Below, one piece after another: positions 22,610 to 31,459 of a stretch of 64,000 nt of DNA (position 1 is its first letter; each line of letters opens with the position of its first letter). The stretch is from Lacrimispora amygdalina (GTDB lineage Bacteria; Bacillota; Clostridia; Lachnospirales; Lachnospiraceae). The notes beneath the pieces are model-generated. The model saw only the letters and a list, made by a program, of their open reading frames with translations. It did no database searches and was not told where the DNA came from. The DNA is taken from the NCBI RefSeq assembly GCF_900205965.1, contig NZ_OAOF01000006.1, positions 124,001-188,000 on the forward strand, written 5' to 3'. Made by a program: the position numbers and the translations under genes.

Positions 22610-24458
22610 AGCAGACACCTCCTTGAAAACTCATGGCACCACAGCCAGTACACTGCATGCGGCAGTTGGGGGTGACTTTTTCGCCAATGGCATTCTGCCA
22701 TTCTCTTTTTAGAAAATCCTTTGATACTCCTGCATTAATAAAGTCCCATGGGAATATCTCGTCTAAGCTTCTTTCCCTGACTGTATAAAAATCAGAATCC
22801 AGACCGCAGGTTTCAAACGCCTTCATCCAGATATCATTTTTAAAGTGTTCAGACCAGCTGTCATAGAGAGCACCGTTTTTGTATACCTCTTCAATCAGAG
22901 CCGATATCTTTCTGTCGCCTCTTGCAAGAACTCCTTCCAGAACCGTCAAGTCTGCCTCATGATAATTGTATTTTAAGCTCTTCTGATTGAGCATGGTACG
23001 GAATTTATCCTTCACCAGATAGGCTCTCTGTAAAAATTCTTCCTTTGTGCACATTCTTGCCCACTGGAATGGAGTAAATGGCTTTGGCACAAAGAATGAG
23101 GAGCTGGCAACAACCTGTACTTTACCATTGCGCTGGTCTTTGGGAATCTCATAGTAAACTTCAGCTACTTTCTCTGAAAGCTCTGCAATTCCTTCCATGT
23201 CCTCTGCTGTCTCTGTAGGAAGACCCAGCATAAAATAGAGTTTTACCCGGTTCCAGCCTCCACGGAACGCTTCTGCGGCTCCTTTTAAAATGATTTCTTC
23301 TGTAAGTCCCTTATTAATCACATCCCGAAGTCTCTGGGAGCCAGCCTCCGGAGCGAAGGTCAGACTGCTCTTACGGATATCCTGAACTTTACTCATAACA
23401 TCCAGTGAAAATGCATCGATTCGAAGAGAAGGAAGGGAAACATTGACGCCTTTGCCCTTGAATTCATCAATTAAAAAATTAACGATTCCTTCCAGTTCAC
23501 TGTAATCACTGGAACTTAAGGAACTTAAGGAGATTTCCTCATGTCCGGTATTCTTTAACAGCTTATAGGCGTAATCTTTTAAATACTCCAGACTGTGTTC
23601 TCTCATCGGTCGGTAAACATTACCTGCCTGACAGAAGCGGCAGCCCCGGATACAGCCTCGTTGAATCTCCAGAACAACACGGTCCTGGGTTACCTTAATA
23701 AATGGAACCAGCGGTTTTTCGATGTAAACAGCGTCATCCATACGAACAACCAGCTGTTTGGTAACGGTTGCCTTTGCATGAGGGTTGTTGGGTGTCATGC
23801 TTTTAATGGTTCCATCCTCATTGTAGGACACATCATAAAAAGAAGGAACATAGATTCCTTCGATTTCAGCGGCCATCTCAAGAAATTCTCTGCGGCTGCC
23901 CCCTGCTTTTTTATTCTCCTTATAGCGGTCCATCAGTTCAAAATAAACGGTTTCTCCTTCACCGATATAAAACATGTCAAAAAATGCAGCAAGAGGTTCC
24001 GGATTGTATGCGCAGGGACCGCCTCCGATGATAATTGGATCGCTCTCCTGGCGGTCAGATGCATGAAGGGGGATCTGCCCCAGATCCAGGACCTGCAGAA
24101 TGTTGGTATAACACATTTCATATTGGAGTGTGATTCCAATAAAATCAAACTCCTTAATCGGATCCTGAGATTCCAGTGCAAAAAGAGGAATCTTCTTCTC
24201 TCTCATTATCTTGTCTAAATCAGTCCAAGGAGAAAAAATACGTTCACAGTAGATGTCATCTCTCCTGTTAAACATATCATATAAAATCTGTATTCCAAGG
24301 TGGGACATTCCAATTTCGTAAACATCCGGAAAACACATACCAAATCGGATGTCTACCGAATCAGGATCCTTTCTTGCCATATTGACTTCATTCCCAATAT
24401 ACCGGGCAGGTTTTTCAATACTTAATAGTATTTCGTCTGATAAAGCTAATTTTTTCAT
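22593..24458 (-). CDS. TIGR03960-family radical SAM protein
   Basis: The 621-residue protein has an N-terminal B12-binding-like domain (DIRFGMCFPDVYEIGMSHLG, IIIGGGPCAYNPEPLA). Its radical SAM core carries the motif CIRGCRFC (about residues 268-275). A C-terminal Cys cluster (CRMQCTGCGAM) may hold another Fe-S cluster. It is always adjacent to DUF2344 and RNase G in Clostridia. The reaction is unknown; an RNA or ribosome-related modification is a guess from neighbours. It is the first gene of this operon, behind a good promoter. Confidence 0.92.
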   Translation of the reverse strand: MKKLALSDEILLSIEKPARYIGNEVNMARKDPDSVDIRFGMCFPDVYEIGMSHLGIQILYDMFNRRDDIYCERIFSPWTDLDKIMREKKIPLFALESQDPIKEFDFIGITLQYEMCYTNILQVLDLGQIPLHASDRQESDPIIIGGGPCAYNPEPLAAFFDMFYIGEGETVYFELMDRYKENKKAGGSRREFLEMAAEIEGIYVPSFYDVSYNEDGTIKSMTPNNPHAKATVTKQLVVRMDDAVYIEKPLVPFIKVTQDRVVLEIQRGCIRGCRFCQAGNVYRPMREHSLEYLKDYAYKLLKNTGHEEISLSSLSSSDYSELEGIVNFLIDEFKGKGVNVSLPSLRIDAFSLDVMSKVQDIRKSSLTFAPEAGSQRLRDVINKGLTEEIILKGAAEAFRGGWNRVKLYFMLGLPTETAEDMEGIAELSEKVAEVYYEIPKDQRNGKVQVVASSSFFVPKPFTPFQWARMCTKEEFLQRAYLVKDKFRTMLNQKSLKYNYHEADLTVLEGVLARGDRKISALIEEVYKNGALYDSWSEHFKNDIWMKAFETCGLDSDFYTVRERSLDEIFPWDFINAGVSKDFLKREWQNAIGEKVTPNCRMQCTGCGAMSFQGGVCYESKN

Positions 24459-24511
24459 ATTAATTCCTTTTTATCTTGTGCCAGATGCACATTATTATTG
24501 ATCAAAGTTTA

Positions 24512-24540
24512 ATTATAAAATACTTTACAGGATTAAGCAA
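24512..24540 (-). promoter_or_regulatory. promoter of the radical SAM-rng operon
   Basis: TTGCTT (24535-24540, minus strand), 17 bases, perfect TATAAT (24512-24517). Confidence 0.8.
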
Positions 24541-24571
24541 CATTATTCGCCAAAACTACAGAAATTGGAAC

Positions 24572-24607
24572 AAAAAAGGCATTGACCCATAAAAATGAAT
24601 CAACGCC
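24572..24607 (-). terminator. terminator of the ABC exporter operon
   Basis: On the minus strand GGCGTTGA (24600-24607) pairs with TCAATGCC (24578-24585) and is followed by TTTTTT (24572-24577). Confidence 0.82.
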
Positions 24608-24615
24608 TGAACGGA

Positions 24616-25416
24616 TTATTCCAGATTCAGTTTTTTCTTGAAAATATAATCGGTAATCCCGAAAAGAAGTAATTGCATGAATACCGCAAAAAGAATCATT
24701 ATCGGAAAGAAGAAATTTGCAAAATAGGCAAGTATGGAATTTGCAGAATCATTGAGCTTGTCGCCGTAGACCCCGAGGGGTACCATAACAATTACTCCGA
24801 TGATCTGTGATGCTATCTGGATAATAAAATAACCGACAATGGAGCCTAATATCTTATTCTTACTGATCACCTGACCGAGCGCTATAGCTGCGTAGTAAAT
24901 TAAAGGTGATGTAAAGATACCAAATAATAACATAAACAGGAACTCAATGATAAACAGGACCAGCAGGGAACTGTTCAGCGTGGTGTTAATATAAAACCAT
25001 GCGTAAGAAAGCTTATCAGTTAATACAGAAAAACGATCTGATGTATAAAACATACCAAATATTGATATGAAAATCACCAGCCAGCTGCTGACAGTCCAAA
25101 TACTGGCAACAGTCAGTTTTGAAATAATATGACTTTCTGTAGAAACCGGGAGGGTATGCATTAAATAACCTTCATCTGTAACCATACTCTTATAAAAACG
25201 GTGAATTATCAGTAAGATGCTTGCACTGGCAACAATAATCAAAGTTGCTACATATACAAAAACAATAACGGTGGGAATAAACTGTAAAATCGGAGGATAA
25301 TTCCCAATCCATAGTGTAAATCTGGTAATTGGCGTAAGCGCAATAGCAATCAGAAACAGCGGTAAAAAATAGCGTGCTGTTGCTTTTAGTTCGTGTCTGA
25401 TCAATTTTCCTAACAT
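24616..25416 (-). CDS. ABC exporter permease
   Basis: The 266-residue integral membrane protein has six hydrophobic segments (first near LPLFLIAIALTPITRFTLW, last near FFFPIMILFAVFMQLLLFG). It has the ABC-2 type permease pattern seen in GntR-ATPase-permease cassettes, and no binding protein is nearby. It overlaps the ATPase gene by seven bases. It likely exports a peptide or drug or supports cell-envelope stress tolerance; the substrate is unknown. Confidence 0.8.
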   Translation of the reverse strand: MLGKLIRHELKATARYFLPLFLIAIALTPITRFTLWIGNYPPILQFIPTVIVFVYVATLIIVASASILLIIHRFYKSMVTDEGYLMHTLPVSTESHIISKLTVASIWTVSSWLVIFISIFGMFYTSDRFSVLTDKLSYAWFYINTTLNSSLLVLFIIEFLFMLLFGIFTSPLIYYAAIALGQVISKNKILGSIVGYFIIQIASQIIGVIVMVPLGVYGDKLNDSANSILAYFANFFFPIMILFAVFMQLLLFGITDYIFKKKLNLE

Positions 25417-26108
25417 TTGAATACCTCCCTGAAATAAGCATCAACTGATTTTCCTTCTTTCACACGGATATCATCTACTGTGGATTGAAGGGTGATGCGG
25501 CCATTTTGAATGAAGATCGCTTCGTCCAGAACATTTTCAATGTCTGCAATCAGGTGTGTGGAAATGAGGACCGTGGAATTTTCATTGTAATTGCTGATAA
25601 TGGTATCCAGAATATAATCTCTGGAAGCGGGATCAACGCCTCCAATTGGCTCATCCAGTACATAAAGGTCCGCATTACGGCTCATAACAAGAATAAGCTG
25701 TACTTTTTCTTTCGTTCCTTTTGACATTGTCTTTAAAGAATCATTGGGATTGATATGAAGTTTTTCCAGCATATCATAGGCTCGTTTTTTATCAAAATTA
25801 TCATAAAAATCACCAAAAAAATCCAGCAGATTTTTAACTTTCATCCAATTATTTAAGTAGGTCTTATCCGGGAGATAGGAAACGATTTTTTTCGTTTCTA
25901 TTCCTGGTTTTGTACCATCAATCATAATCTGACCGCTGGTTGGAACCAGCAATCCATTGATCAGCTTAATCAATGTGGTCTTTCCGCTTCCGTTGGGGCC
26001 GAGAAGTCCTATGATTCTGCCCCTTTCCAGTGTCAGATTGATGTCAGATAAAGCAGTTACACTGCCGTAACGTTTGCTTAACGTATTACATTCAAGTAAT
26101 GGATTCAT
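25410..26108 (-). CDS. ABC exporter ATPase
   Basis: The 232-residue ATPase has Walker A GPNGSGKTT (about 37-45), signature TMSKGTKEKVQ (a divergent LSGGQ, typical of this exporter type), Walker B LYVLDEPIGGVD and the switch His in STHLIAD. It pairs with the following permease and is controlled by the GntR gene before it. Confidence 0.92.
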   Translation of the reverse strand: MNPLLECNTLSKRYGSVTALSDINLTLERGRIIGLLGPNGSGKTTLIKLINGLLVPTSGQIMIDGTKPGIETKKIVSYLPDKTYLNNWMKVKNLLDFFGDFYDNFDKKRAYDMLEKLHINPNDSLKTMSKGTKEKVQLILVMSRNADLYVLDEPIGGVDPASRDYILDTIISNYNENSTVLISTHLIADIENVLDEAIFIQNGRITLQSTVDDIRVKEGKSVDAYFREVFKC

Positions 26109-26138
26109 ACTTATTACCTCCCATATATGAAATATTGT

Positions 26139-26498
26139 CTACCGGACAGATTCGAGAATAAACGTTTTTACCTCTTCATCACTGAATCCCAGTTTTTTTA
26201 ATTGTTCCAAAAAGTTTTCAAGTTGCTCTTTCGCCAATTCCAGTTTCATTTTTTGTATCATAGATTGATCCTCCGTAATAAAACGGCCACTGGTACGATT
26301 GGTAACGAGTAGACCGCTGTGCTCCAGTTCAGAAAGTGCTTTTTGCATCGTATTCGGATTAACAGAAGCTTCTGCAGCTAAATCCCTGACGCTTGGAAGC
26401 TTGGAACCTGATTCGTATTCTCCGGATATGATCCGATAATGAATCTGTTCAATTAGTTGAATATAGATAGGGCGGTCATTCTTAAGTTCCCATGCCAT
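26139..26498 (-). CDS. GntR-family regulator, YtrA/YhcF type
   Basis: The 119-residue short GntR protein has only the winged-helix domain (PIYIQLIEQIHYRIISGEY, SKLPSVRDLAAEASVNPNTMQKAL) and a helical tail for dimerisation. This type represses its own ABC exporter operon and is released by cell-wall-active compounds in some species. AGGAGGAAT precedes ATG 26498. A near-perfect operator overlaps its promoter. Confidence 0.92.
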   Translation of the reverse strand: MAWELKNDRPIYIQLIEQIHYRIISGEYESGSKLPSVRDLAAEASVNPNTMQKALSELEHSGLLVTNRTSGRFITEDQSMIQKMKLELAKEQLENFLEQLKKLGFSDEEVKTFILESVR

Positions 26499-26522
26499 TT
26501 ATTATTCCTCCTCCGCATCATA

Positions 26523-26580
26523 TTGTATTACTGTACTAATCACTTAATACAATAATACAGCAATACAATTATTTTGTCAA
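26523..26580 (-). promoter_or_regulatory. promoter and GntR operator
   Basis: The minus-strand promoter is TTGACA (26575-26580), 17 bases, TATTAT (26552-26557). A 13-base inverted repeat with one mismatch, TTGTATTACTGTA (26523-26535) and TACAGCAATACAA (26556-26568), overlaps the -10 and spacer, so a bound GntR dimer pair would repress. Operator assignment is by position and symmetry. Confidence 0.75.
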
Positions 26581-26591
26581 CTATTTAATTC

Positions 26592-26649
26592 AAAAAAATA
26601 GAGCAGCTGCTCCTGTAAATAGATTATTTACCCTTGCAACCGCTCTATT
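26592..26649 (-). terminator. terminator of the citrate lyase operon
   Basis: On the minus strand AATAGAGCGGTTGC (26636-26649) pairs imperfectly with GCAGCTGCTCTATT (26599-26610 region) around an inner GTAAAT/ATTTAC stem, followed by TTTTTTT (26592-26598). Confidence 0.8.
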
Positions 26650-26666
26650 CATTTAGAATTTATAAA

Positions 26667-27818
26667 TTAAGCCTGTTCGATATAATCGTCGACCATTTCA
26701 AAAAGTGCCTGTTCTTTCTCGCTCTTCTCTTTCCTGTTATCGTCATTGGATATGGATGAATTGATATAAGGACCAAAAATCTGTCTTAAACTGTCTGTCT
26801 TCTGTATTTCCATCATGGATCCACCTCCTTTCATAAGTACATACCGAAAAATGTTTTCTGGTACCAGTCTTTTAACCGTTTCATAATCACCTGCCTTTAT
26901 GCAGTCTCTTACGAGAGAGGCACTGATCGCAGAACCATCCGCCAGTTTTCTCTCAATTTCTATTACTTCTATCCCAAAATCAGGAAGCCGAGTTTTCATG
27001 GACTGATTATAAATGCCGGTAATCTTGCAGGTGGGCTCCGTTCCCACAAACCGTTTTTTAATAGAAAGGGCAGGAGCAATGAGGCGTCCGAATAACTCTA
27101 AGTCCAGCTCACAGTTTGCTTTTTGGGCCACGCTCTTATCCTTCATAAAATAAGTTGGGAAGGTGGCTGCAGAAACCATATAATCCGAGGTCTTATGCAG
27201 GATTACACCTGACAGATCCGCAACTCCTTCTTTTACCATCTGATATCTGATATCAGCGGGATAAAAACTTCTTGTGTCGGAAAGAACAAATAAATGCAGA
27301 TAATCACATTGCTTTAAGCTTTCTTCAATCAGATACCGGTGTCCCAATGTAAAGGGATTGCAATTGGCCACGATGCAGCCGATTTTTGCATCGGAACTCG
27401 ATGCAAAAATCGGTGTTTCTTTTATCAGGCTGTTTAACCATGAAGAAAATCCCTGCTTTTTGTTCTCCATAAGCAGTACTTTGGAAGTTTTCATAATGGT
27501 GTAAAATCCAAGGTCTGAAAACATAGCTTCATTCGCCGGCTTCGTATATAGAAGGATGTGGGACCGTCCATGTTCGTACTGGTATTGAATGAGCTCAGAC
27601 ATCAGTGTGCCTGTAAGTCCCTGGCCCTGATAATCCGGATGAACCGCTATGCATTTGAGCACATTCTGGTCCACAGAACCTGCAGCAATTATTTCAGAAT
27701 CATCATTGTAAAGACATACGCTGTGTTCAATTCCCTCGTCATAGCTAAGATCCATGAATTCCAGGAATTTTTTCAGCTGATCCAATTCTTTTCCTTTGAG
27801 TCGTTTTCCTTCCTGCAT
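26667..27818 (-). CDS. citC: [citrate lyase] acetate:SH-protein ligase CitC, with C-terminal extension
   Basis: CitC acetylates the thiol of the citrate lyase prosthetic group. The 383-residue chain has an N-terminal GNAT-like domain (VHPDYQGQGLTGTLM) and a nucleotidyltransferase domain (ANCNPFTLGHRYLIEE, HxGH-type, then SASLVRDCIKAGD). Family members normally end near FRYVL; here about 50 extra residues follow. A perfect ribosome binding site and ATG lie in frame at the junction, so the tail may also be made as a separate 49-residue protein. The binding site GGAGG precedes ATG 27818, which lies inside the end of citG. Confidence 0.9.
   Translation of the reverse strand: MQEGKRLKGKELDQLKKFLEFMDLSYDEGIEHSVCLYNDDSEIIAAGSVDQNVLKCIAVHPDYQGQGLTGTLMSELIQYQYEHGRSHILLYTKPANEAMFSDLGFYTIMKTSKVLLMENKKQGFSSWLNSLIKETPIFASSSDAKIGCIVANCNPFTLGHRYLIEESLKQCDYLHLFVLSDTRSFYPADIRYQMVKEGVADLSGVILHKTSDYMVSAATFPTYFMKDKSVAQKANCELDLELFGRLIAPALSIKKRFVGTEPTCKITGIYNQSMKTRLPDFGIEVIEIERKLADGSAISASLVRDCIKAGDYETVKRLVPENIFRYVLMKGGGSMMEIQKTDSLRQIFGPYINSSISNDDNRKEKSEKEQALFEMVDDYIEQA
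26814..26831 (-). promoter_or_regulatory. internal ribosome binding site and start inside citC
   Basis: On the minus strand AAAGGAGG (26824-26831) is followed after 7 bases by ATG ATG (first at 26814-26816) in the citC frame. It would start a 49-residue acidic/helical protein ending DDYIEQA (26667-26816). The Gly-Gly-Gly-Ser linker it creates in CitC looks like read-through of a binding site, not conserved protein. Confidence 0.55.
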
Positions 27819-28699
27819 AGGAATTCCTCCGTATTTTTAAAGGTTTCAGTCAGACGGTTGATGAAAATTGCAGCTGCCAGCAGATCGGCACATCCGCCGC
27901 TGCTGTAATTCATTTTAGTAAAATAGGTATCAAGTAACTGAAGCTTTCTTTCAGCTTCCGGAACGTAAGCACCTCCGGTTTTCAAAAAAACGCCGGCCAG
28001 TGACTGAACCTGTTTTAATCCCTGGGTGCCAGTCCGCGACAGGATATTCCCATCCTCAACCCGGGACATAAGGGTCATAAGTACCTGGAGCTTAACCAGA
28101 TTCCAGTTCTGCCCGGAGCTTATTCCTTCCTCTAACACAGGAAGGCCGTAATTTCTGATGGAGGGATATCCTTCTGCCGCTTCACCCCGGATTCCCGTAG
28201 AACCGTATAGGAACAGGTTCCGCTCTCCGCTGCTTTTAGGAGCACTGCTTTTCAGCTGCTCTAACTCTGCCAGTAGGATTCTTCTGGTCATTCTCAGCTC
28301 TGTCTCCAATAAGTTTTCTAAAGTGACACTGCGAAAACTGCTTAAGCAGGCACCGGCAGCAGCACTGAAAATCCCCATAGTAAAGATGGCTCCTTTATGG
28401 GTATTGATTCCGCCGGTCGCCTGATACATGGCCTGTTCTGCTTTCAGACCAATCTGTCGGATAACAGCAAACAGTTTTTCCGGGTCCTTGTACAGGAATA
28501 TTCCCCGAAGTGCCATCTCCTCAAAATATGGACTTAACGCTTTGGCGCTTTGTTTAAATGTAAAAAGATCCATATCTTTATGTGCGCCAGCAGTAAAAGG
28601 ATCCACAAGGCCTGGCTTTGGGGCTGTAAATACCTCTTCCAATAAGGCGTCCGTCGCCAGCTGTCCAACTAAAATCCCATATTTATTCACTGAATTCAA
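27773..28699 (-). CDS. citG: triphosphoribosyl-dephospho-CoA synthase CitG
   Basis: The 308-residue enzyme makes the precursor of the citrate lyase prosthetic group from dephospho-CoA and ATP. Family marks are EEVFTAPKPGLVDPFTAGAHKDMD, TGGINTHKGAIFTMG, TGIRGEAAEGYPS, RVEDGNILSRTG and SGGCADLLAA. The start is probably TTG 28699 (AGGTG 7 bases upstream), with GTG 28690 as alternative; both overlap the citF end. CitX, which transfers the group to CitD, was not found as a gene or a fused domain. Confidence 0.92.
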   Translation of the reverse strand: MNSVNKYGILVGQLATDALLEEVFTAPKPGLVDPFTAGAHKDMDLFTFKQSAKALSPYFEEMALRGIFLYKDPEKLFAVIRQIGLKAEQAMYQATGGINTHKGAIFTMGIFSAAAGACLSSFRSVTLENLLETELRMTRRILLAELEQLKSSAPKSSGERNLFLYGSTGIRGEAAEGYPSIRNYGLPVLEEGISSGQNWNLVKLQVLMTLMSRVEDGNILSRTGTQGLKQVQSLAGVFLKTGGAYVPEAERKLQLLDTYFTKMNYSSGGCADLLAAAIFINRLTETFKNTEEFLCRKENDSKEKNWIS

Positions 28700-30242
28700 A
28701 TGGCTTCACCTGCCGGACAACATCCATAATTGTGCCATCCCGGCTTTCAATTATTCCGACCACACGGTCACCGAACGGTACTTTCTGTGGCTCTCCTGCG
28801 ATAGAATAAGCAATATCCCGTAATTGTTCTATTGTTTTAAACGGCAGATCCACGCCCTTCATACATTCAATCAGATCTTTCCTCAGCGGATTAATGGCGA
28901 TGCCGTAATCTGTCACAACTACATCAATACTTTCACCAGGTGTAGTTACGGTCGTTACTTCACTGCACACGGCAGGTGTTCTTCCCTGAAGAAGCGGTAC
29001 GATTACGATGCTGCATTTCGCGCCTGCAGCCGTATCCGGATGCCCGCCCTGGGCACCGGTAATTACGCCGTTTGAATCCACCACTACGTTACAGTTAAAA
29101 TTAACATCTACCTCAAGAGCTGCTAAAATAACAAAATCCAGTTTGTTTACAACAGCACCTTTATTAAAGGGATTTGCATATTCTCCGGCAGAGATTCGAA
29201 AATGCTTTAAATCCTTTACCGATTCAACCGCAGCAAGATCAAAATCCTGTGTATCCAGCAGACAGTCCACCTGACCATTAACCAGCAGATCACACATGGG
29301 TTTTGTCAGTCCTCCCACGCCGAAGCGCATCCGGACATTTTTTTCCTTCATAATTTTCGCAAGTGAAATGGTTGATGCGATAGATGCACCTCCCACTCCG
29401 GTCTGATAGGAGAAACCATCTTTAAAGTAAGGCGTATGAGTGACAAATTGAGTACAGTATTCTGCCATCATAAGCTTTCTCATATCAGTTGTAGGCTTTG
29501 CTGCACCGGTTGCAATTTTTTTGGAATCGCCGATTTCATCAACTACCACCACATAATCCACCTTTGTCATGCTTATGTGTGCCGGGAAATTAGGAAATGG
29601 TACCAGGCAGTCTGTGATTGCAACAACCCGGTCTGCATAATCCGCATCCACAACTGCGTAGGAAAGGACACCACAGTCATTCTTTCCGCCGATGCCGCGG
29701 CAGTTGCCGTAATCGTCACAGGTGGGAGTTCCGATGAAAGCAATATCAATTTTAGTCTCTCCGGATTCAATGGCTCTTACACGCCCCCCGTGGGAACGCA
29801 TCACAGCCAGACCTTTTAATTTACCGTTTGATATGGCTTCTCCGATCTTACCACGCACACCAGAAGACTGAATCTGTGTAATAACTCCCTCCTCTATATA
29901 AGGAACGATTGGATCATGGGCTTTTCCAAGGGAACTGGCACAGATGGTGATATCCTTAATACCCATTTTATAGACTTCTTCCATGACCATATTGATGATG
30001 TAGTCACCTTCACGGAAATGATGATGGAAGCTCAGAGTCATTCCGTCTTTAATCCCGCATTTAACAAGAACCTGATGTATATTTTCTACAAGTTTGCTTC
30101 CTGTGTTATTAATCACACATTTTGTTTCAGGACCGTTTTTTTTGTAGGTATATCCATCCCGGTAATGGATTCCTTTAAACACTTCTTTCCCGGTTATTTT
30201 TATAATTTCTTCAGGGATCTCTCTCCCAACCGCGTTTATCAT
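28683..30242 (-). CDS. citF: citrate lyase alpha subunit CitF
   Basis: The 519-residue citrate:acetyl-ACP transferase exchanges acetyl for citryl on the ACP thioester. It begins with MINAVGREIPEEI and carries FHHHFREGDYIIN, SHGGRVRAIESGE, GTPTCDDYGNCRG, GVGGASIAST and the C-terminal GAQGGHPDTAAGAKC and TDYGIAINPLRKDL motifs typical of CitF. Length is normal. It starts two bases after citE ends. Confidence 0.97.
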   Translation of the reverse strand: MINAVGREIPEEIIKITGKEVFKGIHYRDGYTYKKNGPETKCVINNTGSKLVENIHQVLVKCGIKDGMTLSFHHHFREGDYIINMVMEEVYKMGIKDITICASSLGKAHDPIVPYIEEGVITQIQSSGVRGKIGEAISNGKLKGLAVMRSHGGRVRAIESGETKIDIAFIGTPTCDDYGNCRGIGGKNDCGVLSYAVVDADYADRVVAITDCLVPFPNFPAHISMTKVDYVVVVDEIGDSKKIATGAAKPTTDMRKLMMAEYCTQFVTHTPYFKDGFSYQTGVGGASIASTISLAKIMKEKNVRMRFGVGGLTKPMCDLLVNGQVDCLLDTQDFDLAAVESVKDLKHFRISAGEYANPFNKGAVVNKLDFVILAALEVDVNFNCNVVVDSNGVITGAQGGHPDTAAGAKCSIVIVPLLQGRTPAVCSEVTTVTTPGESIDVVVTDYGIAINPLRKDLIECMKGVDLPFKTIEQLRDIAYSIAGEPQKVPFGDRVVGIIESRDGTIMDVVRQVKPFEFSE

Positions 30243-30244
30243 TT

Positions 30245-31147
30245 TTATAAATCCCCCTTATAAACTCCGGATGCTTTCGCAAGTGATATTGTACGCTTTG
30301 CGCCATCGTAGAACGCGATGTCAATCATCTTGCCGTCAACAGTAAATACACCGATTCCTTTTTCCCTTTTATCGTCGATTTCCTTAACAACTTTTTCTGC
30401 AAAAATAATATCTTTTTCCGAAGGGGTAAAAATATCGTGTACAATCTGGATCTGCCGTGGGTTAATGATGGACTTTCCATCAAATCCCATGAGATGAATG
30501 GTTTCCACATCCTTACGGAATCCTTCCATATCATCAAGATTTGTATAAACCGTATCAAAACATTGTACCTTTGCAGCTCTGGCCGCAATCAGCATATTTT
30601 GTCTGGCACCCATCAGTTCCAGTCCTGTGCCGGTAATACGAGTCTGAAGATCCTTTGTATAATCGCCTCCTGACAGTGCAACTCCAAGCATACGTTCCGA
30701 GGATTCGCAGATATCCAGAGCTTTCATTACGCCTCTTGCAGATTCCAGAGCCGCCATAATAAGAACAGATCCGACAGGACGGTTAAATCTGGTTTCTGCC
30801 AGTTCAAGCACTTCTTCCACCCGTCTGACATCTTCCGGGCGTTCTGTCTTTGGAATCCGGATTGCATCACAGCCGCCTGCTACAGCAGCCATGATGTCTT
30901 CCTTCCAGAGATTTGTATCCAGACCATTGATTCGGACAACACGTTCCACTCCGTGGTAATCTATTTCCCGCAGCGCATGGAATAAAGAAAAACGGGCTGC
31001 ATCCTTTTGATTTTCCGCCACAGCATCTTCTAAGTCAAGAATCATGGAATCCGGTTTATAAATGTAGGGATCCTTAATCAGTCCGGGCTTCTGGCAGTTT
31101 AAAAACATCATGCTTCTTCTTAATCTCTTTTTTTCAGGATGTATCAT
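30245..31147 (-). CDS. citE: citrate lyase beta subunit CitE
   Basis: The 300-residue TIM-barrel lyase cleaves citryl-ACP to acetyl-ACP and oxaloacetate. It carries RRSMMFLNCQKPGLI, DSMILDLEDAVAENQKD (metal/acyl binding), RINGLDTNLW, IRIPKTE and the VLIMAALESARGV strand. ATG 31147 forms an ATGA overlap with the citD stop and has GGGAGG upstream, so the ATG at 31165 is not used. Confidence 0.96.
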   Translation of the reverse strand: MIHPEKKRLRRSMMFLNCQKPGLIKDPYIYKPDSMILDLEDAVAENQKDAARFSLFHALREIDYHGVERVVRINGLDTNLWKEDIMAAVAGGCDAIRIPKTERPEDVRRVEEVLELAETRFNRPVGSVLIMAALESARGVMKALDICESSERMLGVALSGGDYTKDLQTRITGTGLELMGARQNMLIAARAAKVQCFDTVYTNLDDMEGFRKDVETIHLMGFDGKSIINPRQIQIVHDIFTPSEKDIIFAEKVVKEIDDKREKGIGVFTVDGKMIDIAFYDGAKRTISLAKASGVYKGDL

Positions 31148-31443
31148 CGGATCGTACCTCCCCATGGAAGATCTTCATATACATCGGCAGCTCTGAAAAC
31201 AGCCCCTTCCACTCTCGCCTTTATTGTACAGTCAAGTGCGCCCTTATCAACAATTGTGATCTTCACATCATGAATATCTAAGTTGTTAAGCGTCTCGTAA
31301 ACTACCTTCTTAATCTGGTTTCCATACTGGTTGATGACGGAACTTTGTAAGTGAAACTCAATGACACCGTCTCCAGGCTCGACTGTTACCTGGGCATCAC
31401 TTGATTCCAGTGTTCCAGCCATAGCCGGTTTTAAAATCTGCAT
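31144..31443 (-). CDS. citD: citrate lyase acyl carrier protein CitD
   Basis: The 99-residue acyl carrier holds the phosphoribosyl-dephospho-CoA group on a Ser; the LESSDAQV motif gives Ser14 as the likely attachment site. IEFHLQSSVINQYGNQI and GALDCTIKARVEGAV are family features. It is followed with overlap by citE. Confidence 0.96.
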   Translation of the reverse strand: MQILKPAMAGTLESSDAQVTVEPGDGVIEFHLQSSVINQYGNQIKKVVYETLNNLDIHDVKITIVDKGALDCTIKARVEGAVFRAADVYEDLPWGGTIR

Positions 31444-31459
31444 GATTATTCCTCCTGAT

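Noticed and set aside
23595..24218. 207-codon plus-strand open frame opposite the radical SAM gene.
   Set aside because: Antisense shadow of a conserved gene; composition is that of a complementary frame.
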